Origin: an uncultured Clostridia bacterium
GTDB taxonomy: Bacteria; Bacillota; Clostridia; Christensenellales; Borkfalkiaceae
Direction of reading: 5' to 3'
Assembly: GCA_944363045.1 (NCBI GenBank)
Contig: CALVTT010000003.1
Span: 1 to 64,000, forward strand
Length of the DNA stretch: 64,000 bases
The notes beneath the pieces are model-generated. The model saw nothing but the letters and a program-made list of their open reading frames with translations, was not told the origin of the DNA and ran no database searches. A program made the translations under genes and the position numbers. Every line of letters starts with the position of its first letter. Position 1 is the first letter of the stretch. Of this stretch, positions 31,837 to 42,695 are shown in pieces.

Positions 31837-32937
31837 ATGCAAGAATCTTTTCACGAAGAGCCGCAGGAGGAGCTGAAAGAGGAGATCCTCTCCGATGCCG
31901 CATCCCGGGAAAATGAGATGTATGAGACGGGCGTGCCGTCCCTTGCCGATAATGTGCGCATCCTTTCTCCCGGCAGGATGGTATTAAAGAGATTTTTCCG
32001 CTCGAAGCTCTCAATGGTCGGTCTTGTTACCATGATCATCCTCTTCATCTTTTCCTTTGTGGGACCGCTGTTTGATTTTCTGCCCTTCATCTGGGGGGAA
32101 CAGGAAGCGGACTATTCGGGCGGCAAGGTCTCCATCCTTTCGCAGGAAGTCGTCTATGAGGTGGACGGGGAGCAATATGTCTGCTATTACGTTTCGGAAA
32201 CGCAGCACACGCTCAACAACGAGGGTCCCATCTCGCCCGAGCATCTTTTGGGGACCGATCAAAACGGATATGATATTTTTTCCCGTTTGATGTACGGCGG
32301 GAGGGTCTCCCTGACGGTGGGGCTCGTCGTCATTTTTTTAGAGACGGTGCTCGGCGTCATCTTGGGCGGCCTTGCAGGCTATTTCGGCAAGTGGGTCGAT
32401 CAGATCATCATGCGTATCGTCGACATATTCAACTGTATCCCGCAGTGGCCCATCCTGCTCATCATCTCCTCCATGCTCTCCGCCAATGAAGTGGAGGATG
32501 TCGCAAAATTATACATCATGATGGCGATGCTGACGCTCCTCGGCTGGGCGGGAACGGCGCGCCTCGTGCGGGGGCAGATCCTTTCCCTTCGCGAACAGGA
32601 GTTCATGACCGCAGCCGACGCCATAGGCCTTAGGACTTCCAAAAAGATCTTCCGCCATTTGGTGCCCAACGTCATTCCGCAGCTCATCGTCACGATGACG
32701 CTGGGCTTGGGCGGCATCATCCTCACGGAGGCGACGCTTGGTTTCCTGGGCATGGGTCTTCCCTCCTCGTATGCAACGTGGGGCAACATGATCAACTCTG
32801 CAACGACGACGGAATATCTCGAACACTATCCCAATATGTGGGTGCCTGCGGGCATCTGTATCGTGCTCGCCGTATTGGCATTCAATTTCATTGGCGACGG
32901 ACTGCGGGATGCGTTCGATCCAAAGAGCAAACGCTGA
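31837..32937 (+). CDS. oppC: Oligopeptide ABC transporter permease OppC
   Basis: 366 residues. A charged N-terminal tail of about 55 residues (EEPQEELKEEILSDAASREN...), the OppC_N helix (KRFFRSKLSMVGLVTMIILFIFSF), an external loop of some 65 residues with GTDQNGYDIFSRLMYGGRVSL, and the EAA loop MTAADAIGLRTSKKIFRHLVPNVIPQLI. Pairs with OppB. AAGGGGAGAAATT precedes the ATG; oppD follows 17 bases after the stop. Confidence 0.95.
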   Translation: MQESFHEEPQEELKEEILSDAASRENEMYETGVPSLADNVRILSPGRMVLKRFFRSKLSMVGLVTMIILFIFSFVGPLFDFLPFIWGEQEADYSGGKVSILSQEVVYEVDGEQYVCYYVSETQHTLNNEGPISPEHLLGTDQNGYDIFSRLMYGGRVSLTVGLVVIFLETVLGVILGGLAGYFGKWVDQIIMRIVDIFNCIPQWPILLIISSMLSANEVEDVAKLYIMMAMLTLLGWAGTARLVRGQILSLREQEFMTAADAIGLRTSKKIFRHLVPNVIPQLIVTMTLGLGGIILTEATLGFLGMGLPSSYATWGNMINSATTTEYLEHYPNMWVPAGICIVLAVLAFNFIGDGLRDAFDPKSKR

Positions 32938-32954
32938 GCGGAGGAGGCAAAAGT

Positions 32955-34156
<1,202 letters not shown>

Positions 34157-34160
<4 letters not shown>

Positions 34161-35170
34161 GCGAGGTCATTCTGCGCGTTGAACATTTGAAAAAGTATTT
34201 CCCGCTCAATACCAATGCCTTCGGCAAGCCGCAGCGTTTCTTGAAGGCGGTGGACGATGTTTCCTTCACGCTCGAACGCGGCAAGACGGTGGGTATCGTC
34301 GGCGAGAGCGGCTGCGGCAAGACGACGATGGGCAGGACGATCCTGCGCCTCTACCCTGCGACGGAGGGCACCATCAATTTCTGCGGCGAAGATATCGCTG
34401 CGATGAAGGCGTCTAAACTGCGGAAGCTGCGTCCTCAGATGCAGATCATCTTTCAGGATCCCTATTCGAGCCTGAGTCCCCGCCTGCCGGTGGGGGAGCT
34501 CATCGGGGAGGGAGTGAAGGAGCATCGCCTCGTACCTAAGAGCGAATATAAAGACTATATCATCGGCATCATGAAGCAATGCGGGCTACAGGACTACTAT
34601 TATTCCCGCTATCCGCATGAGTTTTCGGGCGGTCAAAGGCAGAGGATCTGTATCGCAAGGGCTCTTGCACTGCATCCCAAGATGATCGTCTGCGATGAGC
34701 CGGTCTCGGCGCTCGACGTGTCGATCCAGGCACAGATCATCAACTTGCTGCGCGATCTGCAGCGGCAGGAAGGCATTTCATATATCTTTATTTCGCACGA
34801 CCTGTCCGTCGTGGAGCACATTTCCGATGAGATCGGCGTCATGTATCTCGGTTCCATGGTGGAATACGGCTCCAAGCGCGATATTTTTGATCGTCCGCTG
34901 CATCCGTACACGGAGGCGCTGCTTTCCGCCGTGCCGATCCCCGATCCGGATGTCGTGAACAAACACATCATTCTGTCCGGAGACATCCCTTCTCCGGCTG
35001 ACCCGCCCAAGGGCTGCAAGTTCCACACAAGATGCAGCCGCTGCATGGATATCTGCAAAGAGATCGTGCCCGAATTCACGGACTGCGGCGGCGGGCACTT
35101 CGTCGCTTGTCATCTGCACGGCGGCGGAAATAATAATATCAGCGAGGAGCCGGAATATGCGAATGCGTAA
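34157..35170 (+). CDS. oppF: Oligopeptide ABC transporter ATPase OppF
   Basis: 337 residues. Walker A GESGCGKTT, IIFQDPYSSLSPR, signature FSGGQRQR, Walker B MIVCDEPVSALD, FISHDLSVV; oligo_HPY tail with PPKGCKFHTRCSRCMDICK, again a four-Cys cluster. It starts in an ATGA overlap with oppD, with GGGGAGGAGG upstream. Its last 14 bases overlap the giant protease gene, which ties protease translation to the transporter operon. Confidence 0.95.
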
Positions 35171-38100
35171 ACTTAAATGTATTTTTATTCCCGTACTTTC
35201 TGTCATGACGGCGGCCTGCTTTGCTTCCGGGCTCCTGTTGAGCAGCGGAGCGATGCAGCCGTCCGTGTCGGCCGAGTCATTCGGCTTGGAAAACGTGACG
35301 GGCAGATATGAGACCGAACATCTGCGCAGATCGCTGTTGAATTCCGATCTGCTCAGCCAGAAAGATCATGAGGCGGACAAGCTCTTCTGGATATTTGTCG
35401 ACCTTGAGGGCGAAAGCCTGACGGAGGCGCGCGGCAGTTCTTCCCGCTCGGTGGCAGAATATGCGGAGAGCGCACGGGGCGCCGCGCAGGAGAGGCGCAT
35501 TGCGGCGGAGCAGCGGCGCTTTTTGAACGATCTCGACCGGGCAGGCATCGACTATACCTATAAGTATTCTTATTCTGTATTTAAGAATGCGGTGGGCATC
35601 CGCGTGCGCTACGGCGATATTTCCCGCATCTGCGACATGGACGGCGTGGCAGGAGTTGCCGTTTCCGAACACTATGCCGCGCCCAAATCGGTGACGACCA
35701 ACGAAACGTTCGTCTGGAATACAGGGATCTACAATACCGAGGGCATCGACTATACGGGCGAAGGGACGATCGTCGCCGTGCTCGATACGGGATTTGATGT
35801 CTCACATGAGGCATTTTCCGTGATGCCGGACGAAGAGACGGCGGCGAGATCCAAGGACGATGTGGAGAACATGATCTTTGACGGTTCCGGGAAGGGGCTG
35901 CTGCAATTTGACAACTCCGTCACCGTCGATGATGTCTATTATAACGCCAAAGTTCCCTTTGCCTACGATTATGCCGATAAGGATGCCGATGTCTTCCCGT
36001 CCTATTCGACGCACGGCACCCATGTTGCAGGCATCATTGCCGGTAACAGTGTCGAAGCCGTGCTCGACAATGACGGCAACCCCATCCTCGACGACGACGG
36101 CGAGCCGCTGACTTTTGTCGGCGTTGCGCCCGAGGCGCAGCTTGCCATCTGCAAGGTGTTTACCGACAACGATCAGAGCATGGCTTTGGGCGGTGCGGAG
36201 ATGGTAGATATCCTCGCCGCGCTCGAGGACTGCGCAAAGCTGGGCGTTGACGTCATCAACATGAGCCTCGGCTCATCGGCAGGCTTTTCTTCGGATGGCG
36301 ATGCCTACACGCAGGAAGTTTACAGCGCGCTGCGGGAGGAGGGGATCAGCCTCGTCGTTGCTGCCAGCAACGATTATTCCTCGGGCTACGGCGGCCCTAC
36401 CGGCACGAATTTGACGAGCGATCCCGATTCGGGCACGGTCGGCTCGCCCTCCACCTATCCCGAAGCGCTCTCCGTTGCCTCGATCGAAGGCCAGCCTGCT
36501 CCCTATATGCTCGGCAATGCCGGCACGGAAAACGAGACGTATGCTTACTTCACCAATGCGGCAGACGGCAACGGCAATCCTAAGAATTTCCTCGACGATA
36601 TGTTTGCGAAGTTTGCCGATAAAGTCTCTCGGGACGGGACTTTGGAGATGGAGTACGTCTCTGTTCCCGGATACGGCAGATCGAGCAACTATATCGGCCT
36701 GGACGTCACCGGCAAGATCGCGCTCGTTTCGCGCGGCGGTGATGTTTCCTTTGAGGAAAAGATGAGTACGGCGAAGCAGCGCGGCGCTGCGGCGTGTATC
36801 ATATACAACAATGTTACGGGTACCGTGCAGATGTCGCTCGGTACGGATAAAAACCCTATCCCCACCTGTTCCGTCACCATGGAGATCGGCCAACAGCTTG
36901 CGGCGGGCGCCACGGGCAGCGGGAGGACGGGAAAACTTGTTTTGAGCCGCGACTATAAGGCGGGTCCGTTTATGTCGGCGTTTTCTTCCTGGGGGCCGAC
37001 GCCTTCGCTCGAGCTCAAGCCGGAGATCACGGCGCACGGCGGGGAGATCACCTCCTCCGTGCCGGGCGGTTGGGCGGAATACAGCGGCACTTCCATGGCA
37101 ACGCCCAATATGGCGGGCGCTATGGCGCTCATCCTGCACCATTTAAGAGTGACGCAGCCGCAGCTGAACGAATCTGACCGTCTCACGCTCGCCTATCGCG
37201 AGATCATGAGCACGGCGACCATCGCTCACAATGAATTCGGCGATCCCTATTCCCCCAGGAAACAGGGCGCGGGACTTGCCAACATCAAGAATGCGATCGG
37301 GACGCAGGCATACGTCTCCGTGGAGGGGACGGACAAGGCCAAGCTCGAACTCGGCGACGATCCCGAGCGCCGCGGCGTCTATACGATGACCTTTACGCTC
37401 AACAATCTCTCCGATGAAGAGAGAGCATACGATCTTTCTCTCGACGTGTTCAGCGAAACGGTCGCATCCGATAACAGGACGGTCGCCGAACGGGCTTATA
37501 TGCTCAACGGCAACAGTTCTTATACGGTGAAGGCGGACGGCGCAGAAGTGCAGAATGGCCGCATCGTCCTGGCTGCGGGCGGTGAGACCGAGGTCTCGCT
37601 CACGCTGGCGCTCGATGCTTCCGCCAAGGCTTATCTCGACGATAATTTCTCGAACGGTATGTATGTGGAGGGTTTCATTTACCTTTCCGACGTCACGGGC
37701 GACGGCGCCGAGACCGACCTCAACATTCCCTATCTTGCATTTTACGGCGACTGGTTCGATGCGCCCATGTTTGACTACGATAAGTTCGAGATGGCGGAGA
37801 TCATGCAGGATGATTCCATTCCGGACGACGAAAAACCGACCGAGAGCATCTTCCTGACGCAGCCGTTGGGAACATATTATAACGACGAGTATCTCATCCC
37901 GCTCGGAGAATACGTCTATGAGCTGCCCGAAGGGTACGACGAGATGTATGCCGATACGGACAAGTGTGCGATCTCTATGTACGATTCGGAGTACAACCAT
38001 ACGGTCTACGAGCTCTACTGCATCTATGCCGGTATGCTCCGTGCGGCAAAGCAGATGGAGCTCGAGATCAAGGACGCCGTCACGGGCGAGATCGTCTATT

Positions 38101-41100
38101 ATGAAAACCGTACAAACGTCTCCAAGGCATATGCTGCCGGGGGGAACATCAATCCTTCGATGATCAAGCTGGAGTTCGATCCGGCAGAACTTGACCTCTC
38201 CAACAACCGCAGTTATGTGTTCACCATGAACGGTACGCTCGATTCGGCGCTCGGCAGAGAGGATACCGTGGAACGCGAAGGCAATACCTTCTCGTTTACG
38301 TTCAATATCGATACGCAGGCGCCCGAAGTGCGCGGCTACAGGGTGCGCTTTGAGCCCTATACCGAGGATAAGGAGACAAAGTATAACGTCTTCCTCGATA
38401 TCGACGTCTATGATAACCAATATGCGCAGTCGGTGCTGCTCTGCTATTTGGATGAAGAAAAGGATGAAGTCTGCCTTTTGACCGGCTACGCCGAACCCGT
38501 GCGCGGCAACAAGAACAGCGTGACGACCGTGAGCATGGACATCACCGAGTATTACGATGACATCGATGAGATCTTCGTGCAGGTGGATGACTATGCGCTC
38601 AATGCTTCGCTCTACAAGCTCACCACGGGCGGAACATATGCCGATCAGGGGATGCAGGATCTTTCCGATGCCATCGATTTCCCCGATGAGATCAGTTTTG
38701 CCGAGGATGAGATCACGCTCAATATCAACGAGACCGTACAGCTGACGCCCGTATTTGAACCGCAGGATGCTTCGCCTACGGGTTACTATTGGACGTCCAA
38801 CCGTCCCGCCGTTGCAGAAGTCAGGGATGGCGAAGTGATCGGCAGGAGCGAAGGCAGAGCGCTCATCACCGTCTACGCGGCTTCCTCTGCCGATCGTTCC
38901 CGTCCGTTTGCGGAGATCTTCGTCAATGTCACGGGCGAGGAAGATCCTCTGCCGAGCATCGAGTCGCTGCGCTTCGGGCTCATCGTTTCTGAAAATGATT
39001 CGATGCAGGATGCTACCAATACCACGGTGAAGGTGCATCCCAATCAGACGATCGATCTCGGCTTGCACGTTGAGCCCTGGTATTTCCCGCAGGATATCGA
39101 AGTGACATATACTTCGACCCGTCCGGACATCGCTTCCGTCGATGAGAACGGCATCGTCAGGACGCTGAAGGAGGGCTCCACTACGGTGCGTGCGACCTAT
39201 CAGGGGGAATATCAGCCCTACACCGTTTCCGTGACGCTTGCAGTTGGCTCCGACTTTTATGTGGAGGGCGGCATCTTGCGTTCCTATCACGGCACGGGAG
39301 GAACGGTCGTCGTACCGCGCGATCTGAATATCTACTACATCGACGAAGAGGCCTTTACGGGCAACGATAACATCGAAGTGCTGGAGATATCCGAGCCTTG
39401 CTCCGATATCCGCGAGGGAGCTCTCTCCGGCATGACGGCACTCAAGCGCCTCATTTTACCGGAGACGCTGACCTATGTCTATACCAATGCCTTTGTAGAT
39501 TGCCCTGCGCTCGAGACCATCGAACTGAGGTCGACCGCTGTGACTTTCGGGCCGGACAGCTTCCGCGGGTGTACCTCTCTCAAGACGGTCCGTACTGTCG
39601 CGGTGACCGACCCTGCGTTGGATATGGACGTCACATCTGTCGTCTCGCTTTCGCCCGATCAGATCCGCTACGAAGCGCCCCGCATCGGCACGATCAAGAC
39701 GGGCGCATTCGCAGGCTGTACTTCGCTCGAGAGCATCGATCTGAGCTTGGTGCGCTCGGTGGGGGCGGATGCCTTTGAGGGCTGTACCGCGCTCTCTGAA
39801 GTGACGCTGTCCAAGTACACGCCGCTTGCGGAAAATATGTTCAAGGGCTGCACGTCGCTTTCCAAGATCGTCTATAAGGATACCGACTCCTTTACTTTCA
39901 TGAACGCCTCCGCCTTTGCCGGCTGCCGCATTACCGAGGTCGAGTTCGCAGGCGCACGCTATATAGTTGAAGACGGCGCATATTACGCCGATGAGGAAAA
40001 GACGGAGCTCGTTTGGCTGATGCAGGACAAGACGCAGTTTGAGGTCCCCGCAAGCGTGACCGTCATCGGGACGGGCGCTTTTGCCGGCAACGAAGGGCTG
40101 CAAAGCGTTACCTTTGCCGAGGGGAGCAGGCTCGAAGAGATCGGCAGCTATGCGTTCTCCGGAAGCGGCATTACCGGGATCGATATCCCCGACGGCGTGA
40201 CTGCCATCGGAAAGGGGGCTTTCAAGAACTGCGCCTCGCTCGCGGCAGCGGATATCACCTGCCTTGCAGACTCTTTGCCGGATGAACTGTTTGCCAATTC
40301 CGCGCTTGCAGAGGTGACCTTTGACGGCGAGCGTATTACTTCACTTGCCAACCGCGTATTTTACGGGACCAAACTTGTAAACATCGATCTTTCCGCCGCG
40401 GCGATCGAGAGCATGGGGGATGAGACGTTCGGCGCCTGCTATGAGCTTGTCAGCGTGAAGATGCCGAAGGTATCGTCGCTGGGGCGGCGCACCTTCTCTT
40501 CGGAGCTCTTCGTGGAAGATACGAGTACCGGCCTTACGCAGTACTACGCCTACTCCTCGCTCAAGAGCGTGACTTTCCCCGAGGGAGCGACGACGCTCGG
40601 TACGGAGACGTTCTATTTCGAGCAGCCCAACAATACGCTCGAGACTGTCACTATCCCCGATTCGCTGTCTGCCTGCATCCGCGAGATCGGCGCCTACCTC
40701 TTCTATAATTGTGAATATCTCTCCGGCGTCAACCTCAAACATGCGGTCAAAGTGGGCGACTATGCCTTCTATAACTGTTTCTCCCTGGGCGGACACGAGG
40801 GGATCCCTTCCGGGCTCGATCTTTCCGGGGTGACGGAAGTGGGCGACTATGCCTTTTACGGCTGCGCTTTCCTCAGCGACCACGATCTTTCTTCCCTTGT
40901 GACGATCGGGGACTATGCGTTCACGCTTACTAAAAAATTTGATAAGGTCTCGCTCCCTGCCGCGGAGACGATCGGCGACTATGCTTTCTGGCTGAGCGCC
41001 ATGACCTCCGTCTCCATCCCTGCGGCAACTCATATCGGTGCGCACGCGTTCGGCTACACGCTGCTGGAGGGCGAATTTACGGTACCCGCTTCCGTGATCT

Positions 41101-42302
41101 ATATGGGCGAGGGCGCCTTTACCGCCAACCCTGCGCTGACTTCGATCGCGCTCGAGCGCGACTATGAAGACTATATCGTTGAGGACGGCGTACTTTTCCA
41201 TGTCCTCGACGGCGGCGAAATGGAACTTCTTGTCTATCCCGCCGGCAAGGCCGGCACCGCTTATACCGTTCCCGAAGGGACGGTGCGCATCGGTGAAAAT
41301 GCCTTCGACAGCGCTTCCTCTTTGACGGAAGTCATCCTTCCGGCTTCGCTTGAAGCGATCGGCGACATGGCGTTCTATCGCTGCGGGGCAAAGGAGTTCA
41401 CCTTCCTGGGGCTGAGCGCTCCCGTGCTGGAGGCAAAGTATGTCGACCCCTACGATTACAATGCCTATGACGATGAGTTCATCGTCTTTGCTGCCATCGG
41501 GGAAGGCGCGATCTACTACGCAAACTTCTACGACTTCCTGGCGCTGCAGCTGTATTTGGAGGATAACTCCTACGGCCTGACGCTGCATTATCCCGAGAAC
41601 GCTTCCGGCTTCGACAGCCCCGTTTACACCGATTATTTTGAGACGATCGTGAAAGAGGCTCCCGTTGAAGACGATCTGACCAAACTCGCGCTCTCTTTGT
41701 TGGAGGAGATGCCGACCGCCGCACAGTTTGAGGCGCTCAAAGAGTCCAAAGATATGGCTCTCTTGGCAGAGTACAAGGCAGAGGTCACGGCTGCCCGCCG
41801 GGCGTTCAACGATGTGTCCGATCCCGTACAGCTCTCCTTCATCTCGGAGGAATTGCAGACGGCCCTGCTCGAGACCGAGCGCGTGATGCGCGAAGTGCGC
41901 GAGCTTCTCGGAGACACCCCCGTGGTGAGCAGGATCACCGTCCTGCAGGAGCCGCACAAAACCGATTATACGGCAGGGGAAGTATTTGACCCGGAAGGGC
42001 TCGTGCTGAGGGTCATCTATGACGATTTCTCCCAGATCGAAGTTTCCGAAGGGTTTACCTGTTCCGAAGAGCCGCTCACCGTCAATAACAGCTATGTTGA
42101 GATCGAGTACGACGGCGCAGTTACGAGTGTGAGTATCTTTGTGACGGCTTCCGAAGCTGTCGATCCCGTTCCCGACACGCCCCATCCTGCTGAGCAGAGC
42201 GGGCTTCCCGGTTGGGCGGTCGCGCTGATCTGTGTGGGAGCAGCCGCGGTGATCGGTGCAGTCGCGGCGATCGTGATCGTGCAAAAGAGACGCCATGGCT
42301 GA
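35157..42302 (+). CDS. Giant cell-surface subtilisin-like protease with LRR_5 repeats
   Basis: 2,381 residues. Signal peptide (IFIPVLSVMTAACFASGLLL...VSA). Peptidase S8: Asp210 in AVLDTGFDVSHEAF, His286 in HGTHVAGIIAGNS, Ser646 in GTSMATPNMAGAMAL, with a PA insert near 520-580 (VTGKIALVSRGGDVSFEEKM). Then Fn3-like C5a-peptidase sections, two Big2-like domains (EITLNINETVQLTPVFEPQ; KVHPNQTIDLGLHVEPW), BspA-type LRR_5 repeats from about 1365 to 2130, a Big_3-like domain (ITVLQEPHKTDYTAGEVFDPEGLVL) and a C-terminal membrane helix with QKRRHG stop-transfer; no LPXTG. A lactocepin/C5a-peptidase-like wall protease. GAGGAG serves ATG 35157. Overlap with oppF suggests it feeds peptides to Opp. Confidence 0.93.
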   Translation: MRMRKLKCIFIPVLSVMTAACFASGLLLSSGAMQPSVSAESFGLENVTGRYETEHLRRSLLNSDLLSQKDHEADKLFWIFVDLEGESLTEARGSSSRSVAEYAESARGAAQERRIAAEQRRFLNDLDRAGIDYTYKYSYSVFKNAVGIRVRYGDISRICDMDGVAGVAVSEHYAAPKSVTTNETFVWNTGIYNTEGIDYTGEGTIVAVLDTGFDVSHEAFSVMPDEETAARSKDDVENMIFDGSGKGLLQFDNSVTVDDVYYNAKVPFAYDYADKDADVFPSYSTHGTHVAGIIAGNSVEAVLDNDGNPILDDDGEPLTFVGVAPEAQLAICKVFTDNDQSMALGGAEMVDILAALEDCAKLGVDVINMSLGSSAGFSSDGDAYTQEVYSALREEGISLVVAASNDYSSGYGGPTGTNLTSDPDSGTVGSPSTYPEALSVASIEGQPAPYMLGNAGTENETYAYFTNAADGNGNPKNFLDDMFAKFADKVSRDGTLEMEYVSVPGYGRSSNYIGLDVTGKIALVSRGGDVSFEEKMSTAKQRGAAACIIYNNVTGTVQMSLGTDKNPIPTCSVTMEIGQQLAAGATGSGRTGKLVLSRDYKAGPFMSAFSSWGPTPSLELKPEITAHGGEITSSVPGGWAEYSGTSMATPNMAGAMALILHHLRVTQPQLNESDRLTLAYREIMSTATIAHNEFGDPYSPRKQGAGLANIKNAIGTQAYVSVEGTDKAKLELGDDPERRGVYTMTFTLNNLSDEERAYDLSLDVFSETVASDNRTVAERAYMLNGNSSYTVKADGAEVQNGRIVLAAGGETEVSLTLALDASAKAYLDDNFSNGMYVEGFIYLSDVTGDGAETDLNIPYLAFYGDWFDAPMFDYDKFEMAEIMQDDSIPDDEKPTESIFLTQPLGTYYNDEYLIPLGEYVYELPEGYDEMYADTDKCAISMYDSEYNHTVYELYCIYAGMLRAAKQMELEIKDAVTGEIVYYENRTNVSKAYAAGGNINPSMIKLEFDPAELDLSNNRSYVFTMNGTLDSALGREDTVEREGNTFSFTFNIDTQAPEVRGYRVRFEPYTEDKETKYNVFLDIDVYDNQYAQSVLLCYLDEEKDEVCLLTGYAEPVRGNKNSVTTVSMDITEYYDDIDEIFVQVDDYALNASLYKLTTGGTYADQGMQDLSDAIDFPDEISFAEDEITLNINETVQLTPVFEPQDASPTGYYWTSNRPAVAEVRDGEVIGRSEGRALITVYAASSADRSRPFAEIFVNVTGEEDPLPSIESLRFGLIVSENDSMQDATNTTVKVHPNQTIDLGLHVEPWYFPQDIEVTYTSTRPDIASVDENGIVRTLKEGSTTVRATYQGEYQPYTVSVTLAVGSDFYVEGGILRSYHGTGGTVVVPRDLNIYYIDEEAFTGNDNIEVLEISEPCSDIREGALSGMTALKRLILPETLTYVYTNAFVDCPALETIELRSTAVTFGPDSFRGCTSLKTVRTVAVTDPALDMDVTSVVSLSPDQIRYEAPRIGTIKTGAFAGCTSLESIDLSLVRSVGADAFEGCTALSEVTLSKYTPLAENMFKGCTSLSKIVYKDTDSFTFMNASAFAGCRITEVEFAGARYIVEDGAYYADEEKTELVWLMQDKTQFEVPASVTVIGTGAFAGNEGLQSVTFAEGSRLEEIGSYAFSGSGITGIDIPDGVTAIGKGAFKNCASLAAADITCLADSLPDELFANSALAEVTFDGERITSLANRVFYGTKLVNIDLSAAAIESMGDETFGACYELVSVKMPKVSSLGRRTFSSELFVEDTSTGLTQYYAYSSLKSVTFPEGATTLGTETFYFEQPNNTLETVTIPDSLSACIREIGAYLFYNCEYLSGVNLKHAVKVGDYAFYNCFSLGGHEGIPSGLDLSGVTEVGDYAFYGCAFLSDHDLSSLVTIGDYAFTLTKKFDKVSLPAAETIGDYAFWLSAMTSVSIPAATHIGAHAFGYTLLEGEFTVPASVIYMGEGAFTANPALTSIALERDYEDYIVEDGVLFHVLDGGEMELLVYPAGKAGTAYTVPEGTVRIGENAFDSASSLTEVILPASLEAIGDMAFYRCGAKEFTFLGLSAPVLEAKYVDPYDYNAYDDEFIVFAAIGEGAIYYANFYDFLALQLYLEDNSYGLTLHYPENASGFDSPVYTDYFETIVKEAPVEDDLTKLALSLLEEMPTAAQFEALKESKDMALLAEYKAEVTAARRAFNDVSDPVQLSFISEELQTALLETERVMREVRELLGDTPVVSRITVLQEPHKTDYTAGEVFDPEGLVLRVIYDDFSQIEVSEGFTCSEEPLTVNNSYVEIEYDGAVTSVSIFVTASEAVDPVPDTPHPAEQSGLPGWAVALICVGAAAVIGAVAAIVIVQKRRHG

Positions 42303-42594
42303 TCGGGAAAAGAAGGAAAAAAAGCAAAAGATCGTCTACTATGACGACGGGCGCACCATTGCCGACATGAGCCGCATCGGACGGTTCGGCCATGTGTACA
42401 GCGACAGGCAGCTCGCCGCCAAAGAAAAGAAAAAGCGCGAAAAAGAGCAGAAGAAAGACGATCTGAAGATGAGCAGGGAAGAGCGCAGGGCGGCTTTTTT
42501 AGGAGGGCTGCGTGCGGCATTGCCGGCATTTGCCATCCTCGTAGGGCTGTGCGCTGTGCTCTTTTTGATCATGTACTTATGGTTCAGACCGTGA
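42295..42594 (+). CDS. Small Lys/Glu-rich protein with C-terminal membrane helix
   Basis: 99 residues. The first 65 are highly charged (KKEKKQKIVYYDDGRTIADMS; LAAKEKKKREKEQKKDDLKMSREERR), probably helical, then one helix GLRAALPAFAILVGLCAVLFLIMYLWF. The YYDDGRTIADMSRIG part is the only ordered-looking motif. It overlaps the protease stop by 8 bases and so is coupled to it. Likely orientation: charged part in the cytosol. It may help export or anchor the protease; no family with known function recognised. Confidence 0.8.
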   Translation: MADREKKEKKQKIVYYDDGRTIADMSRIGRFGHVYSDRQLAAKEKKKREKEQKKDDLKMSREERRAAFLGGLRAALPAFAILVGLCAVLFLIMYLWFRP

Positions 42595-42600
42595 AGCGAT

Positions 42601-42658
42601 CTCTCTGCGGCCGGGGGCGGCGGTCCGCCGAACAAGTTCTGCCGCCTCCCGCAGAGAG
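42601..42658 (+). promoter_or_regulatory. Large hairpin before the repeat lipoprotein gene
   Basis: CTCTCTGCGG and CCGCAGAGAG pair perfectly; inside, GGGGGCGGC pairs with GCCGCCTCCC. No T run follows. It may stabilise the upstream message or mark a processing site. Confidence 0.6.
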
Positions 42659-42695
42659 GCTGAATGGAAGAATAACTAATTTTTGAGGAGGAACT

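Noticed and set aside
37143..39290. Long antisense frames over the subtilase gene, also at 40341-42296
   Set aside because: No family or ribosome site; shadow of the sense coding sequence.
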